A stretch of 64,000 nucleotides of DNA, taken from NCBI RefSeq assembly GCF_000746095.1, contig NZ_JQKP01000003.1, positions 1 to 64,000 on the forward strand. The letters run 5' to 3'. This document shows positions 19,265 through 30,440 of this stretch, piece by piece; positions within the stretch are counted from its first letter, which is position 1; every line of letters begins with the position of its first letter. Below the pieces are notes generated by a model. The model worked only from the letters and a program-made list of their open reading frames with translations. It made no database searches and was not told the origin of the DNA. Source of the DNA: Ferriphaselus sp. R-1. GTDB taxonomy: Bacteria > Pseudomonadota > Gammaproteobacteria > Burkholderiales > Gallionellaceae. The position numbers and the translations under genes are program-made.

Positions 19265-19987
19265 TTACGGTCTGTCAGAAAGCCGGATTAGCTCAGTCTG
19301 TCTCCGATAGTTCCCTTGGCCCCGATTGTCCTTTGCCGCACGGTGCACCGCTCCTAGAGATAGATAGAGGTACAACCAGAGTACACCAGGAATGGCATAC
19401 CAATATTGGCCTGCTGCAGCACTTGTGAGTACGAGGATGGCCGTAAGTGCTGAGATAAACAGGAGCCACCAATTAGACTTAAGCGACACCGCGTACACCA
19501 GTGGGGTTGACGGTTGGGAAGTGCCTCGCAGAAAGCTCAGATGCGCAAGTGACCAGACCAGCAAAATTATGAACTGGATTGGAACACCCATTAGCGGGAT
19601 TCCCATTGAATCTGCCCAGTGTGGAAATTCCCCTCGGTTATACGCCTGAAACAAATCAAAGACGTAGCCTCCAACACTGAGAAACGGAAGAGTGATAGCA
19701 AGCATAATCAAAGTGTTGCGAGAGTTTGGGGATTGAAGTCGTACTTGGCCTTTTCGGGTGACAAAAAACATGACAACAGCTATTGCAGCCAACGTGACGC
19801 CATAGTCTTCGAGCTGAAATTTTGGGGTGAGCATTTCATCCCGAAGTTTCCAATACTCCTCGCTCTGTCCAGCGGACATGCTTATGTACCGCTCCATGAA
19901 AAGCTGTTCGTTTTTGTACGGTGACAACGTAAGCGCGTAACTCCAAAGCGCTGCACCGATGATTAGCAAGATGGCTGAAATTTTCAT
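19265..19987 (-). CDS. hypothetical multi-pass membrane protein
   Basis: A 240-residue orphan with about five hydrophobic segments: an N-terminal one (ISAILLIIGAALWSYALTL), a second around YGVTLAAIAVVMFFV, a third at NTLIMLAITLPFLSVGGYVF, a fourth at VPIQFIILLVWSLAHLSFL, and a C-terminal pair around WWLLFISALTAILVLTSAAA and YAIPGVLWLYLYLSL. A polar loop of about 30 residues follows the first helix. No family recognised. GC content is visibly lower than its neighbours, and its last codons run through a 31-base repeat also found at 20033-20063, pointing to acquisition. Confidence 0.65.
   Translation of the reverse strand: MKISAILLIIGAALWSYALTLSPYKNEQLFMERYISMSAGQSEEYWKLRDEMLTPKFQLEDYGVTLAAIAVVMFFVTRKGQVRLQSPNSRNTLIMLAITLPFLSVGGYVFDLFQAYNRGEFPHWADSMGIPLMGVPIQFIILLVWSLAHLSFLRGTSQPSTPLVYAVSLKSNWWLLFISALTAILVLTSAAAGQYWYAIPGVLWLYLYLSLGAVHRAAKDNRGQGNYRRQTELIRLSDRP
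19278..19308. repeat. 31-base dispersed repeat, copy 1
   Basis: GAAAGCCGGATTAGCTCAGT starts this 31-base unit, which matches 20033-20063 at 26 of 31 positions. The core TCTGTCYCCGAT resembles the GGGGACAGAC-type repeats associated with REP-type tyrosine transposases. It lies inside the final codons of the membrane-protein gene. Confidence 0.6.
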
Positions 19988-20032
19988 GGTGCTTAACGTA
20001 ATTTCGACGGCTTAATAATTTGGCAGTAATGG

Positions 20033-20063
20033 GAAAACCGGGTTAGCTAGGTCTGTCCCCGAT
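20033..20063. repeat. 31-base dispersed repeat, copy 2
   Basis: GAAAACCGGGTTAGCTAGGT starts the second copy, located in the 112-base gap between the two orphan genes, just past the stop of the lipoprotein gene on the minus strand. A partial echo (CCGATTCTCCGT, twice at 20059-20084) follows directly. Confidence 0.6.
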
Positions 20064-20099
20064 TCTCCGTGCCGATTCTCCGTTGTTCAATTCCGGAGA

Positions 20100-20558
20100 T
20101 TACTTTGTATCCTTTGAATCAAAGAAGGCTTTTGCTCGATCACTCTCGGCAGTTGTTGGTTTGCTTAGGCGCCACTCTTCGCCCTCCTTCATTTTGTAGC
20201 GGATTACTCCAGCTTCAGGATCCATCTGGTAGTACGGGAATGTATCTCTGAAGCCGCCAATGAAAAGTGCAGGGGCGAAAAACAGAATACTCCCGGCTAT
20301 CGTGGAGCCGTTCACATGCAGCGGGAGCAAACCATAAAGCTTTTGATCACCGGCGCTTACAGCTTTGAATAGATGTTGACCTGTAGCTTTAGAGCCAAGT
20401 CTAATGCTCGTTGGCAAAGCTACGTTCTGGTGACCATCTAGTGAAAGCGTAGTGCCCGGAGTTATGCCTTCAAAATGAGTCGCTGTTGAGCATCCTTGAA
20501 CTAATGCGGCAGCAACGACTAAAGTAACAGTTCGAATAAGAGATTTATTGAAGTTCAT
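20100..20558 (-). CDS. hypothetical lipoprotein
   Basis: A 152-residue protein beginning MNFNKSLIRTVTLVVAAALV with lipobox VQGC, so Cys near residue 23 is the lipidation site. The mature part has no recognised domain; SILFFAPALFIGGF near the middle is hydrophobic enough to be a membrane-associated hairpin, as in some YceK-like or Pal-adjacent lipoproteins. The start at 20558 is used because upstream residues do not form a signal. Low GC and orphan neighbours suggest an accessory gene. The 209-base gap 20559-20767 upstream shows no gene or clear site. Confidence 0.65.
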   Translation of the reverse strand: MNFNKSLIRTVTLVVAAALVQGCSTATHFEGITPGTTLSLDGHQNVALPTSIRLGSKATGQHLFKAVSAGDQKLYGLLPLHVNGSTIAGSILFFAPALFIGGFRDTFPYYQMDPEAGVIRYKMKEGEEWRLSKPTTAESDRAKAFFDSKDTK

Positions 20559-20767
20559 GATCGGTAAGGTCCATTGGAATAATTGGCGGTGGCCTTGGAT
20601 TTTTTCTGATTCTCGACTTTTGTTATCCAAGCCGGATGGATGGTGCCGCAATCCACTTAGTCGGGCAATAGACCTGAAGGCCTAGTACGCTCTGTCTCGC
20701 CAACTCGCTTGGAGCCCCCTTTGCGCTGATGTTTTCGTAAGTCTCGTCGAACGGTCTGCGATTACTG

Positions 20768-21295
20768 TCAACTTGGCGATAGCGTCACACCGCGCCGCTT
20801 AGCCATGTTGACACCGATGGCGGCGAGGTCGGCGGGGGAGAGGAGTTGCGCTGCCAGGGGCAGCAGGGTGCTGTTTTCGGTTGCGATGTGGCTGGCGTAG
20901 GCGGCGATGAAGTCTTCCGTGATCTCGGCATCCAGTGTGGCGGCGCGGGCTTCGGTGAGGGCCAGCAGTTGCGGGCGCAGGCCTTGCCAGGCGGCGGTCA
21001 TGGTTTCGTGTTCGGTCAGCAGGCGGTCGAGAAGGGCCGCTGCTTCGGCGTTGCCCGTGGCGCGCAGGCGGGGGAAGAGGTCGTGTTCTTCGTCTTCATG
21101 GTGGTGTTGCCCGGCGGTGTCGAAGTAGCGCAGCACGGCTTGCGCCGCTTGTTGCGCCTGGGTGTCGCAGCCGTGCGCGGGCAGGTGGGCTTGGAGTTTG
21201 CGCAGGGTGGCGCATTGCGCCTGGATGCGACCATGGCAGGCGCGCAGCATCGCCAGTGGGTCGTCGAAACTAGGGGCGGGCGTGGGGAGCTGCAT
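20768..21295 (-). CDS. hemerythrin-like (HHE) domain protein
   Basis: A 175-residue four-helix hemerythrin-like protein. Candidate di-iron ligands appear in order: His of ACHGRIQAQ, HHHEDEEHDLFPRL (the HxxxE-type block), EHETMTAAW and ASHIATENSTLLPLA (HxxxE again). It could bind oxygen, NO or iron. It starts 13 bases after the PLP-fold gene on the same strand and is the last gene of the cluster that begins at 25407. Its product may protect or assist an oxygen- or iron-dependent step there, but that is inference. Confidence 0.85.
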   Translation of the reverse strand: MQLPTPAPSFDDPLAMLRACHGRIQAQCATLRKLQAHLPAHGCDTQAQQAAQAVLRYFDTAGQHHHEDEEHDLFPRLRATGNAEAAALLDRLLTEHETMTAAWQGLRPQLLALTEARAATLDAEITEDFIAAYASHIATENSTLLPLAAQLLSPADLAAIGVNMAKRRGVTLSPS

Positions 21296-21308
21296 GTGCG
21301 GTTTCCGT

Positions 21309-22721
21309 TCAGGCGGCCAGGGATGCGGTGATGTGTTCTATCTTGTCGATGGCGAGGAGCGCGTTGTCCTGTAGCCGGGCGCTGCGCTCGGGGGCGGAGG
21401 CGGCTTCGGTTACCATGCGCGCGCTGACGCACAGGCGCACGGCGCTCACCGCCACGCCGTCACGCTGGCCGCAGCTCACCGGCTGGCCGAGCAGGAAGCG
21501 CGTCTGGGCGATGGGCAGGTCGCCGCCCAGATCGTGCTGGAGCAGCAGGTACACATTGCGTGTCTCGATCTCGGTCAGCATCCTGCCTGACCTGGGCTGG
21601 CGCAGCAGGAAGGGGAAGATGCTGGTCACGGCATCCACGCCTCCGCCCTCCGCCGGGAACGGCCGCTGCAGTGCGGGCACCGGCAGGGGCAGACAGGCCG
21701 GGCTTAGTCGCAGGCGGGCCGAGACCCTTGCGGCGAAGTCGCGCAGGAATTTGTCGGCGATGCTCGGGTTGACGTGCAGATAGGCTTGCAATTCCTCCAG
21801 CGCCGCTTGCCAGCGCAGCAACAGGCCGAAGTTCGGCGTTTCGGTGGCGGACGGGCTCGGCCCCAGGCGGGCGGCAACCGCTGCGGGCACCAGCAAGGCA
21901 CCGGAAAAGCTCGGTCCGCCGATGAATTTCGAGCCGGTCAGGGCGACCATGCAGTCGGATTCCAGATAACGTCGCAAGGTGGCGATGGAGAAGCGGAACT
22001 GGCAGGCATCCAGCAGCACTTCGCAGCGCTCCGGCCAGCGGGCGCGCAAGGCCAGCGCCAGATCCAGGCGGGGGGCGGCGAGCCCGGTCTTGGAGACATC
22101 CACCGGCACCAACAACAGGTGCTCGCCAGCAGCGATGGCGGCTTCGGCCTGGCGGGCGAAATCCGCGTCTATGTCGTCCAGCTCGCGCGGCGTGCCGTCA
22201 GCGTGCCGCAGCGCGATGGGCGTGACGCTGGACGAGGCCGAGCTCATCGCCGCGCACACAAAACTGCCGGTCTCGGATTCTTCCACGGTCAGGATACGCA
22301 GCGGTGCGCGGCCACAGGCCAGCAGGCGGCGCGCGGCGGACTGGTGGGCATCGGTGCCGGAGGCGGCCAGGTGCAACTCCAGGCCGGGCAGGCCATCGAG
22401 CTGGCAAAGCGCCAGCAAGCTCCGGCGCACGCCCGCGCTCTCCCGCGAGTACACCTGTTCGGGGGACTCTGCGCAGAAGCTGGCTTGCAGGCGGATATGC
22501 ATCAGCTTGGCAGCATAGTAGGCCGGTTCGGAGATGGGCGTGGCGGTGGACGAGCCCAAGGCCAGCAGGCCGTTGTCCGGCAACACCGGGCAGCCGTAGC
22601 GGTTCAGGTCGGTGTCCGGGTCGCGGCGCAAACGCTCGTCCCCACCCGCGACCAGCATGTCGGGCAGGGGAGGGAGACTGAGTCCGGAGTTGCGTAACGG
22701 GCGGCTAAGGACGATCTTCAT
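21309..22721 (-). CDS. fold-type-I PLP-dependent enzyme of unrecognised family
   Basis: A 470-residue protein with the layout of a fold-type-I PLP enzyme. The Schiff-base Lys is most likely in MVALTGSKFIGGPSFSGALL near residue 265, preceded by VLLDACQFRFSI (the Asp that pairs with the PLP nitrogen would be in LLDACQ). HLAASGTDAHQSAARRLLA near residue 118 would be the phosphate- and cofactor-stacking region. It is not one of the common aminotransferases, and the closest general resemblance is to class-V aminotransferases or cysteine-desulfurase-like enzymes. The start lies 3 bases past the ATP-grasp stop, so the two are tightly coupled. Substrate unknown. Confidence 0.6.
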   Translation of the reverse strand: MKIVLSRPLRNSGLSLPPLPDMLVAGGDERLRRDPDTDLNRYGCPVLPDNGLLALGSSTATPISEPAYYAAKLMHIRLQASFCAESPEQVYSRESAGVRRSLLALCQLDGLPGLELHLAASGTDAHQSAARRLLACGRAPLRILTVEESETGSFVCAAMSSASSSVTPIALRHADGTPRELDDIDADFARQAEAAIAAGEHLLLVPVDVSKTGLAAPRLDLALALRARWPERCEVLLDACQFRFSIATLRRYLESDCMVALTGSKFIGGPSFSGALLVPAAVAARLGPSPSATETPNFGLLLRWQAALEELQAYLHVNPSIADKFLRDFAARVSARLRLSPACLPLPVPALQRPFPAEGGGVDAVTSIFPFLLRQPRSGRMLTEIETRNVYLLLQHDLGGDLPIAQTRFLLGQPVSCGQRDGVAVSAVRLCVSARMVTEAASAPERSARLQDNALLAIDKIEHITASLAA

Positions 22722-22724
22722 GCG

Positions 22725-23948
22725 TCATCGGTGCGGGCGGGCTGTTGCCAACAGCAGCTCGCGAAAGGCGGCGAACACCTTGCGCATCTGCGGCTGCTTG
22801 TAAGGATAGAGGTCCGCCGGGTCCATGTCATGTATCACCATCGAGGTGTCGGCCTCGAAGATCAGCAGTTCGCCGTCCCGCGTCTCGGCGCAGTCGATAC
22901 CGAGGTAGTCCAGCCCCATGCGCTGATACACGGCATCGAGCGCCTGCCGGTGGCGGCGGGCGAAGTCCAGTTCGAAACGCTGCATCGCATATGCCTCTTC
23001 GGCGCGCTTGTCCGCGCTGTCCGCCATGCCCGCGTTGAGGTAATGGATCATCCAGTGTTCGGAGATGGCCAGGTGGGCCAGATAGGGCTTGCCGCCGATC
23101 AGGGCGATGCGATATTTGCGGAACAGGCCATCGCCGCTGCGGTAATCCACGAAACGCGAGATGAAGAACTCGTGCGCGCTGGCACCGGCCAGATAAGCGG
23201 CCACGGCGGCAGGGCTCTCCAGCCGTTCCAGTCCGATACCGGCATGGGAATCGACCGGGCGCACGATCAGCGGAAAATCGTCACCCAGGATGGCCGTGGG
23301 CGCGAGCGCACCTGTGGCCAGCCGTTCCAGCGTGTCGCGGTCGGTCCGCAGCGTGCGCGGCAGTGCGATGCCAGGTGCGTCGTGCAGCCGGGCGTGGACC
23401 GCGTCGCGGGCCAGGCAGGCGATCAGCTCCGGTGAGTTGAGCACGGGGCGCGGCCAGTTGCGCAGGCTGTCTTGCAATTGATGCAGCAAGGGCAGGTTGG
23501 CCTCCGACTCGCCCACGGCGACGAACAGCAGGTCGTGTTCGGGCAGTTGCGTGGGGACCGGAAAGTCGCCGCCTATGAACAGCAGGCTGAGTTCGACATC
23601 GGAATTCTCCAGCAGGAAATCAATCGGCGTGTTCGCCATCATGTCGCCCGGAGCCATCAGAGCCAGCACCCGCAAGACCGGCTCGTCCCGGAGCGGGAGT
23701 CGGTAGATCTGTTCCATGTCCAAGGCTTGCTTCTGCATCTGCAAGGAAAGCGAGCGATTCCCGTTGAGCAGGAGCAGGGACGACAGGTCCATCAGCGTGT
23801 TGGCATCCTCCGGGGTGGCAGCGGCTCGTCTGAGCAACTCCTGTCCCAGCGGGGTGAGGTCGGTGCCGGCCATCGCCATGCGGGCGAAGGCGGCCCGACC
23901 GATGAGGGGCGCGCGTTGGGTGTCGTGTCTGGCGTTCATGGGGATCAT
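22725..23948 (-). CDS. TPR-like / ATP-grasp ligase
   Basis: A 407-residue protein. Residues about 30-85 are a TPR-like helical pair (TPEDANTLMDLSSLLLLNGN with repeated hydrophobic spacing). The rest is an ATP-grasp fold of the RimK/glutathione-synthetase type: FPLIVRPVDSHAGIGLERL (ATP-binding Lys/Arg region and glycine loop), FFISRFVDYRSGDGLFRKYR, and the metal-binding end GELLIFEADTSMVIHDMD with the usual acidic ligands. Such enzymes join a carboxylate to an amine via an acyl-phosphate. It lies 10 bases after a PLP decarboxylase that would supply an amine. The start could be 23948 or the ATG at 23939; no strong binding site separates them. Confidence 0.75.
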   Translation of the reverse strand: MIPMNARHDTQRAPLIGRAAFARMAMAGTDLTPLGQELLRRAAATPEDANTLMDLSSLLLLNGNRSLSLQMQKQALDMEQIYRLPLRDEPVLRVLALMAPGDMMANTPIDFLLENSDVELSLLFIGGDFPVPTQLPEHDLLFVAVGESEANLPLLHQLQDSLRNWPRPVLNSPELIACLARDAVHARLHDAPGIALPRTLRTDRDTLERLATGALAPTAILGDDFPLIVRPVDSHAGIGLERLESPAAVAAYLAGASAHEFFISRFVDYRSGDGLFRKYRIALIGGKPYLAHLAISEHWMIHYLNAGMADSADKRAEEAYAMQRFELDFARRHRQALDAVYQRMGLDYLGIDCAETRDGELLIFEADTSMVIHDMDPADLYPYKQPQMRKVFAAFRELLLATARPHR

Positions 23949-23958
23949 CAGGAGTGGG

Positions 23959-25407
23959 TCATGCGCGCATCATAGCGGCGGCACATGTCAGGCTGGAGTC
24001 GATCAGGGCATCAATATCGGTTCTGTTCGTGCGATGGTTGACGATGGCGGCGCGTATCGCCAGTGTGCCGTGCAAGGTGGTGGTGGAAGGCGCGACGCGC
24101 CCGCCTTCCTGCAAGCGCACGGCCAGCTCGGCGTTGAGCCGGTTCGAGTCGGCGCTATCGGGGAAACGGTAGCGGAAGCACACCACATTGAGCGCGACCG
24201 GGGCCAGCAGTTCCAGTTCCGGCGTGGCGGCGACGCGCTCGGCCAGGTAGCGCGCCAGCGCACAAGTGCCGGAGATCATCTCGCCGAGCTGGGCTGCGCC
24301 ATAGGTCTTGAGCGTGAACCAGACCTTGAGGGCGCGGAAACCGCGCGACAGGTCTGGGCCGAAATCGCAGGGCCAGGGCGAGTGGGCGGCGATGCCGCGC
24401 GTCTCGCGGCGCAGGTAGGCGGCAGGTGAGGCGAAGGTGCGGCGATGCAGCTCGCCATCGCGTACCAGGATGAACCCGGCATCGTAGGGGGCTTGTCCCC
24501 ACTTGTGGAAATCGAAGGCGATGGAATCGGCGCGCTCGATGCCGGCCAGACGCGGCGCGATGTCGGGCGACAACATGCCCAAGGCACCGAGCGCGCCGTC
24601 GATGTGCAGCCACAGCCGCTCGCGGCGAGCGAGGTCGGCGATGGCATCCAGATCGTCGATCGCGCCCACATCCACCGTGCCGGAGGTGGCGGCGATGAAG
24701 AACGGGGTCGATCCGGCGGCGCGGTCGTTGGCGATGGCCTGCTCCAGCGCAGCGATGTCCATCTGGAACTGGTCGTTCAGCGGGATCAGGCGCAATGCGG
24801 CGCTGCCGATACCGGCCAGTTCCATCGCCTGAGTGATGCAACCGTGCGCGCCCGCCGAGGTGTAGGCCACCAGCCTGTGCTCAGCAAGACCATCCACCCG
24901 CACGGTCTCGCCCAGTGCGGCAGTGCGCGCCACCAGCAAGGCGATGAAATTGGCCAGCGAGGCGCCGGTGACGAACAGCCCGCTGGCGCTCTCAGGGAAG
25001 CCGAACAGTTCGCGCACCCAGTGCAGCACCTGCTTCTCCACTTCGATGGGCATCTGGTCGCGTCCGCCCAGATTGGCGTTCAGGCCCGCCGCCAGCATCT
25101 CGGCCAGCATGCCGACCGGCGTGCCGCCGCCGTGTACCCAGCCCATGAAGCCGGGATGGGCGTTGCCGACCGCGTAGGGCAGGACCTCCTGCATGAAGCG
25201 CTGGTGCAGTTCGTTGAGTTCGGTAGGCTGTTGCGGCAGTGGCTCGCGGAAACCGGTGCGCCGTTCAGCGGGGATGGGTTGCCATACCGGACGTGTGCGC
25301 AGTTGCTCCAGATAGTCCAGCATGTCGTCCAGCATGCGGTGTGACTGGCTGCGGAAAGCGCCCCAGTCCTCGGGATCCAGCGTGTGGCCGTCGCGTTCGT
25401 CGTTCAT
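23959..25407 (-). CDS. group II PLP-dependent amino acid decarboxylase (aromatic type)
   Basis: A 482-residue decarboxylase of the DDC/TDC/GAD family. NAHPGFMGWVHGGGTPVGML and GLNANLGGRDQMPIEVE are the substrate-pocket segments, GLFVTGASLANFIALLVART the PLP phosphate site, HIDGALGALGMLS the Asp that pairs with the pyridine nitrogen, and AFDFHKWGQAPYDAG the Lys Schiff-base motif near residue 300. The motif order matches aromatic-L-amino-acid decarboxylases, so Trp, Tyr, Phe or a related amino acid is plausible; GAD or histidine cannot be excluded. It is the first gene of the decarboxylase, ATP-grasp, PLP-fold, hemerythrin run. A pathway making and conjugating an amine is inferred. Confidence 0.85.
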   Translation of the reverse strand: MNDERDGHTLDPEDWGAFRSQSHRMLDDMLDYLEQLRTRPVWQPIPAERRTGFREPLPQQPTELNELHQRFMQEVLPYAVGNAHPGFMGWVHGGGTPVGMLAEMLAAGLNANLGGRDQMPIEVEKQVLHWVRELFGFPESASGLFVTGASLANFIALLVARTAALGETVRVDGLAEHRLVAYTSAGAHGCITQAMELAGIGSAALRLIPLNDQFQMDIAALEQAIANDRAAGSTPFFIAATSGTVDVGAIDDLDAIADLARRERLWLHIDGALGALGMLSPDIAPRLAGIERADSIAFDFHKWGQAPYDAGFILVRDGELHRRTFASPAAYLRRETRGIAAHSPWPCDFGPDLSRGFRALKVWFTLKTYGAAQLGEMISGTCALARYLAERVAATPELELLAPVALNVVCFRYRFPDSADSNRLNAELAVRLQEGGRVAPSTTTLHGTLAIRAAIVNHRTNRTDIDALIDSSLTCAAAMMRA

Positions 25408-25437
25408 GGGGCGGGATGCTACGCGAATGTGCGTCGC

Positions 25438-26187
25438 TCAGGTAGCGTCGCCCCGCAGATATCGCTGGCGGCGCGCTTCCGGGAAACGTTCGATGGCGTA
25501 GCGCAGCAGCGTGCGCGGCAGGGTGCGCTGGCGTGGCAGTAGAAAGGACTCCTCGGCGGCGAGATTGCGCTTGCCCACCTCGCGCAGCATCCAGCCCACG
25601 GCCTTCTGCATCAGGTCATGGCGATCGTCGCAGAGCAGGGCGGCCAGGCGCAGGGTGTCGTCGAACTGGTCGAGCCGGATGAAGTGGAACGTGGCGATGA
25701 TGGCGATGCGCCGCTCCCACAGCGAGGGCGAGGCGGCTAGCGCATACAGACGGTCGCGCGGCTGGTCAGCCAGATGCCGTCCGACGATGTGCGGCGCGGA
25801 AACGTCCACCAGGTCCCAGTTGTTGATGCGATGAGTATGGTTCAGGTAAAGCTCGTAACACGATGTTTTGTCGACATCTGAGGCGCGCTGATAGCACTGC
25901 ATCAGCAACAGCAGGGCGAACAGGCGCTCCTCATGGAACCCGGAAGCCAGCAGTTCGCCGATGACATCGATACCCGTGTCGCGGTACTCCCTGGCCAGGG
26001 CCCGCAGCACCGGGACCTTGATCCCGAGGAAGATGTCCCCCTCACCATATTCGCCGACACCAGTCTTGAAGAAGCCTTGCTGGATAGCGGCGACCTCGGG
26101 TGAGGCCAGGGCGTGGAGCCGGGCGGAGATGTGCCCGGCCTCAGTGGACGACCCGGTCAGCATGGAGTGCGGCGCAGCATTCGGCAT
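25438..26187 (-). CDS. alkD: DNA alkylation repair protein (AlkD type)
   Basis: A 249-residue HEAT-like repeat protein. INNWDLVDVSAPHIVGRHL near residue 125 is the AlkD hallmark with the Trp and Asp that flank the flipped or extruded base, and the KVPVLRALAREYR and LWERRIAIIATFHF segments match the repeat array of N3/N7-alkylpurine glycosylases. It would remove cationic alkyl-purines without base flipping. Initial ATGs at 26187 and 26163 are both possible. It lies 30 bases upstream of the decarboxylase cluster on the same strand and may share its transcript. Confidence 0.9.
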   Translation of the reverse strand: MPNAAPHSMLTGSSTEAGHISARLHALASPEVAAIQQGFFKTGVGEYGEGDIFLGIKVPVLRALAREYRDTGIDVIGELLASGFHEERLFALLLLMQCYQRASDVDKTSCYELYLNHTHRINNWDLVDVSAPHIVGRHLADQPRDRLYALAASPSLWERRIAIIATFHFIRLDQFDDTLRLAALLCDDRHDLMQKAVGWMLREVGKRNLAAEESFLLPRQRTLPRTLLRYAIERFPEARRQRYLRGDAT

Positions 26188-26221
26188 GCTGCGCGCCCAG
26201 CCGCGATGACCGGATCCGGCC

Positions 26222-28912
<2,691 letters not shown>

Positions 28913-28946
28913 GACTAAGGCTCCGTGGGGCAGTGGCAGGGAATGA

Positions 28947-29813
28947 TCAGGAATGGCAAGCGGCGGCGCGCGAGTGACGACATGGTTTGGACGGTACGAC
29001 CAGACTTGCAGCGACGAACGGTTCTACCCCGGCTCCGGGGTTATCAAGGCTCGAATGCGCGTCGGGCGCTGGCGCTGGCGGTGTCGGTTCCGTGTCACCG
29101 AAATCATCGTCTTCGTCCTTCACCTCCGGCGGATTGCCGTCATACACCAGACTTTGGCGTCGGGTCAGGTAGGCATCACGTATGAACGAATAACGATCCA
29201 GCGCGACATCGTCCAGCATCTTCTCCTGGTCGAGCAATTGGGCGCGACGATTGACGGCCTTGGTAAGGTACAACTGGTTGCGCGAATGGATAGGCCGTGT
29301 CCGGCTGAGCGGTGCGGGCAGAGTATCGACGTACATGCCTATGCCATCACGGATGTCGGTCGGGCCCAGCAGGGGCAGCATCAGGTATGGGCCGCTGCTC
29401 ACGCCCCAGTAGCCCAGTGTCTGGCCAAAATCCTCGTTGTGCTTCTCGAATCCGGCGACGGTCGCCAGATCTATCAGTCCACCCGCTCCGAGGGTGCTGT
29501 TGATCAGCACGCGCCCGACATCCGAGAAGGCCTGCGGCAGTTTGAGCTGTAGCACATCGTTGACCGTGACCACGATGTCGTCGAGGTTGGAGAAGAAGTT
29601 GCTGATCATGGTCCTGCCGACGGTCGGCATGACCTTCGTGTAGCCTTGGGCGATGGGTTTGGTGATCGCCTTGTCTGCCACTTCGTTGAATTGGAAGATG
29701 GCACGATTGGCCGACTCGAACGGATCTTGTGGATCGCGCTGTGCGGGCGCGGCACAGCCGGTCAGCAGTAGCAGGGAACACATACCGGTTAGGGCGAACT
29801 GGGACAGTTTCAT
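28947..29813 (-). CDS. mlaA: MlaA outer-membrane phospholipid-transport lipoprotein
   Basis: A 288-residue VacJ/MlaA lipoprotein. Lipobox LLTGC puts the lipidated Cys at residue 20. [19 protein letters not shown], then [31 protein letters not shown] and [19 protein letters not shown] form the doughnut domain that removes phospholipid from the outer leaflet. The C-terminal ~60 residues are a Pro/Ala-rich acidic extension beyond the fold. It is not beside the mlaBCDEF genes, which would be elsewhere. Confidence 0.95.
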   Translation of the reverse strand: MKLSQFALTGMCSLLLLTGCAAPAQRDPQDPFESANRAIFQFNEVADKAITKPIAQGYTKVMPTVGRTMISNFFSNLDDIVVTVNDVLQLKLPQAFSDVGRVLINSTLGAGGLIDLATVAGFEKHNEDFGQTLGYWGVSSGPYLMLPLLGPTDIRDGIGMYVDTLPAPLSRTRPIHSRNQLYLTKAVNRRAQLLDQEKMLDDVALDRYSFIRDAYLTRRQSLVYDGNPPEVKDEDDDFGDTEPTPPAPAPDAHSSLDNPGAGVEPFVAASLVVPSKPCRHSRAAACHS

Positions 29814-29900
29814 GAGTGGGCGATCATCTGACTGGGCAGCGGATTATAAAAGGAACCGTAGTGATTGGGTACGGGAGTGACGATAGTTTGCTGTGCGGTA

Positions 29901-30440
29901 CTAGCCTGGGGGCGGCACATCGGTGATGGTGAAGTTGTAGCTGCCGGCCTTGCGTTCCTGGAAATAGCGCTGCAAGGTATGCCGCACGGTACGGAACGCC
30001 AGGTCATCCCACGGTATCTCGTGCTCGGCGAACAGCCTGACTTCGAGACTTTCCTCGCCCGGACTGAAATCCAGGTCGAGCAAGCGGGCGCGGAACAGCA
30101 AGTGGACGTGGCTCATGAACGGCAGACTGTAGAACGAATACAGCTCGCCGATCTCGACCCGGGCATTGGCTTCTTCCAGCGTCTCGCGTGCAGCGGCCTG
30201 GGCGACGGTCTCCTCGTTCTCCATGAAACCTGCGGGCAAGGTCCAGAACCCGTAACGCGGCTCGATGGCGCGCAGGCAAAGCAGGATGCGGCCATCTTCC
30301 CATTCGGGGATGGCACCCACGATCAATTTCGGATTCTGGTAGTGGACGGTCGAGCAGGCCGTGCAGACGTGACGAATGCGATGGTCACCCTGAGGCTGAC
30401 GCAGTTCGGTGGGCGCACCGCATTCAGGGCAGAATCTCAT
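29901..30440 (-). CDS. NUDIX hydrolase with N-terminal zinc ribbon
   Basis: A 179-residue protein. The N-terminal zinc ribbon has two CxxC pairs (FCPECGAPT and HVCTACSTVHY). The nudix box is GFMENEETVAQAAARETLEE, with AGFMEN and ETLEEAN carrying the metal-binding acids. The layout is like NADH-pyrophosphatase NudC-type or YjhB-like hydrolases; substrate is not certain. The start at 30440 overlaps the bamD stop (TGATG), so it is coupled to bamD. Confidence 0.9.
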   Translation of the reverse strand: MRFCPECGAPTELRQPQGDHRIRHVCTACSTVHYQNPKLIVGAIPEWEDGRILLCLRAIEPRYGFWTLPAGFMENEETVAQAAARETLEEANARVEIGELYSFYSLPFMSHVHLLFRARLLDLDFSPGEESLEVRLFAEHEIPWDDLAFRTVRHTLQRYFQERKAGSYNFTITDVPPPG

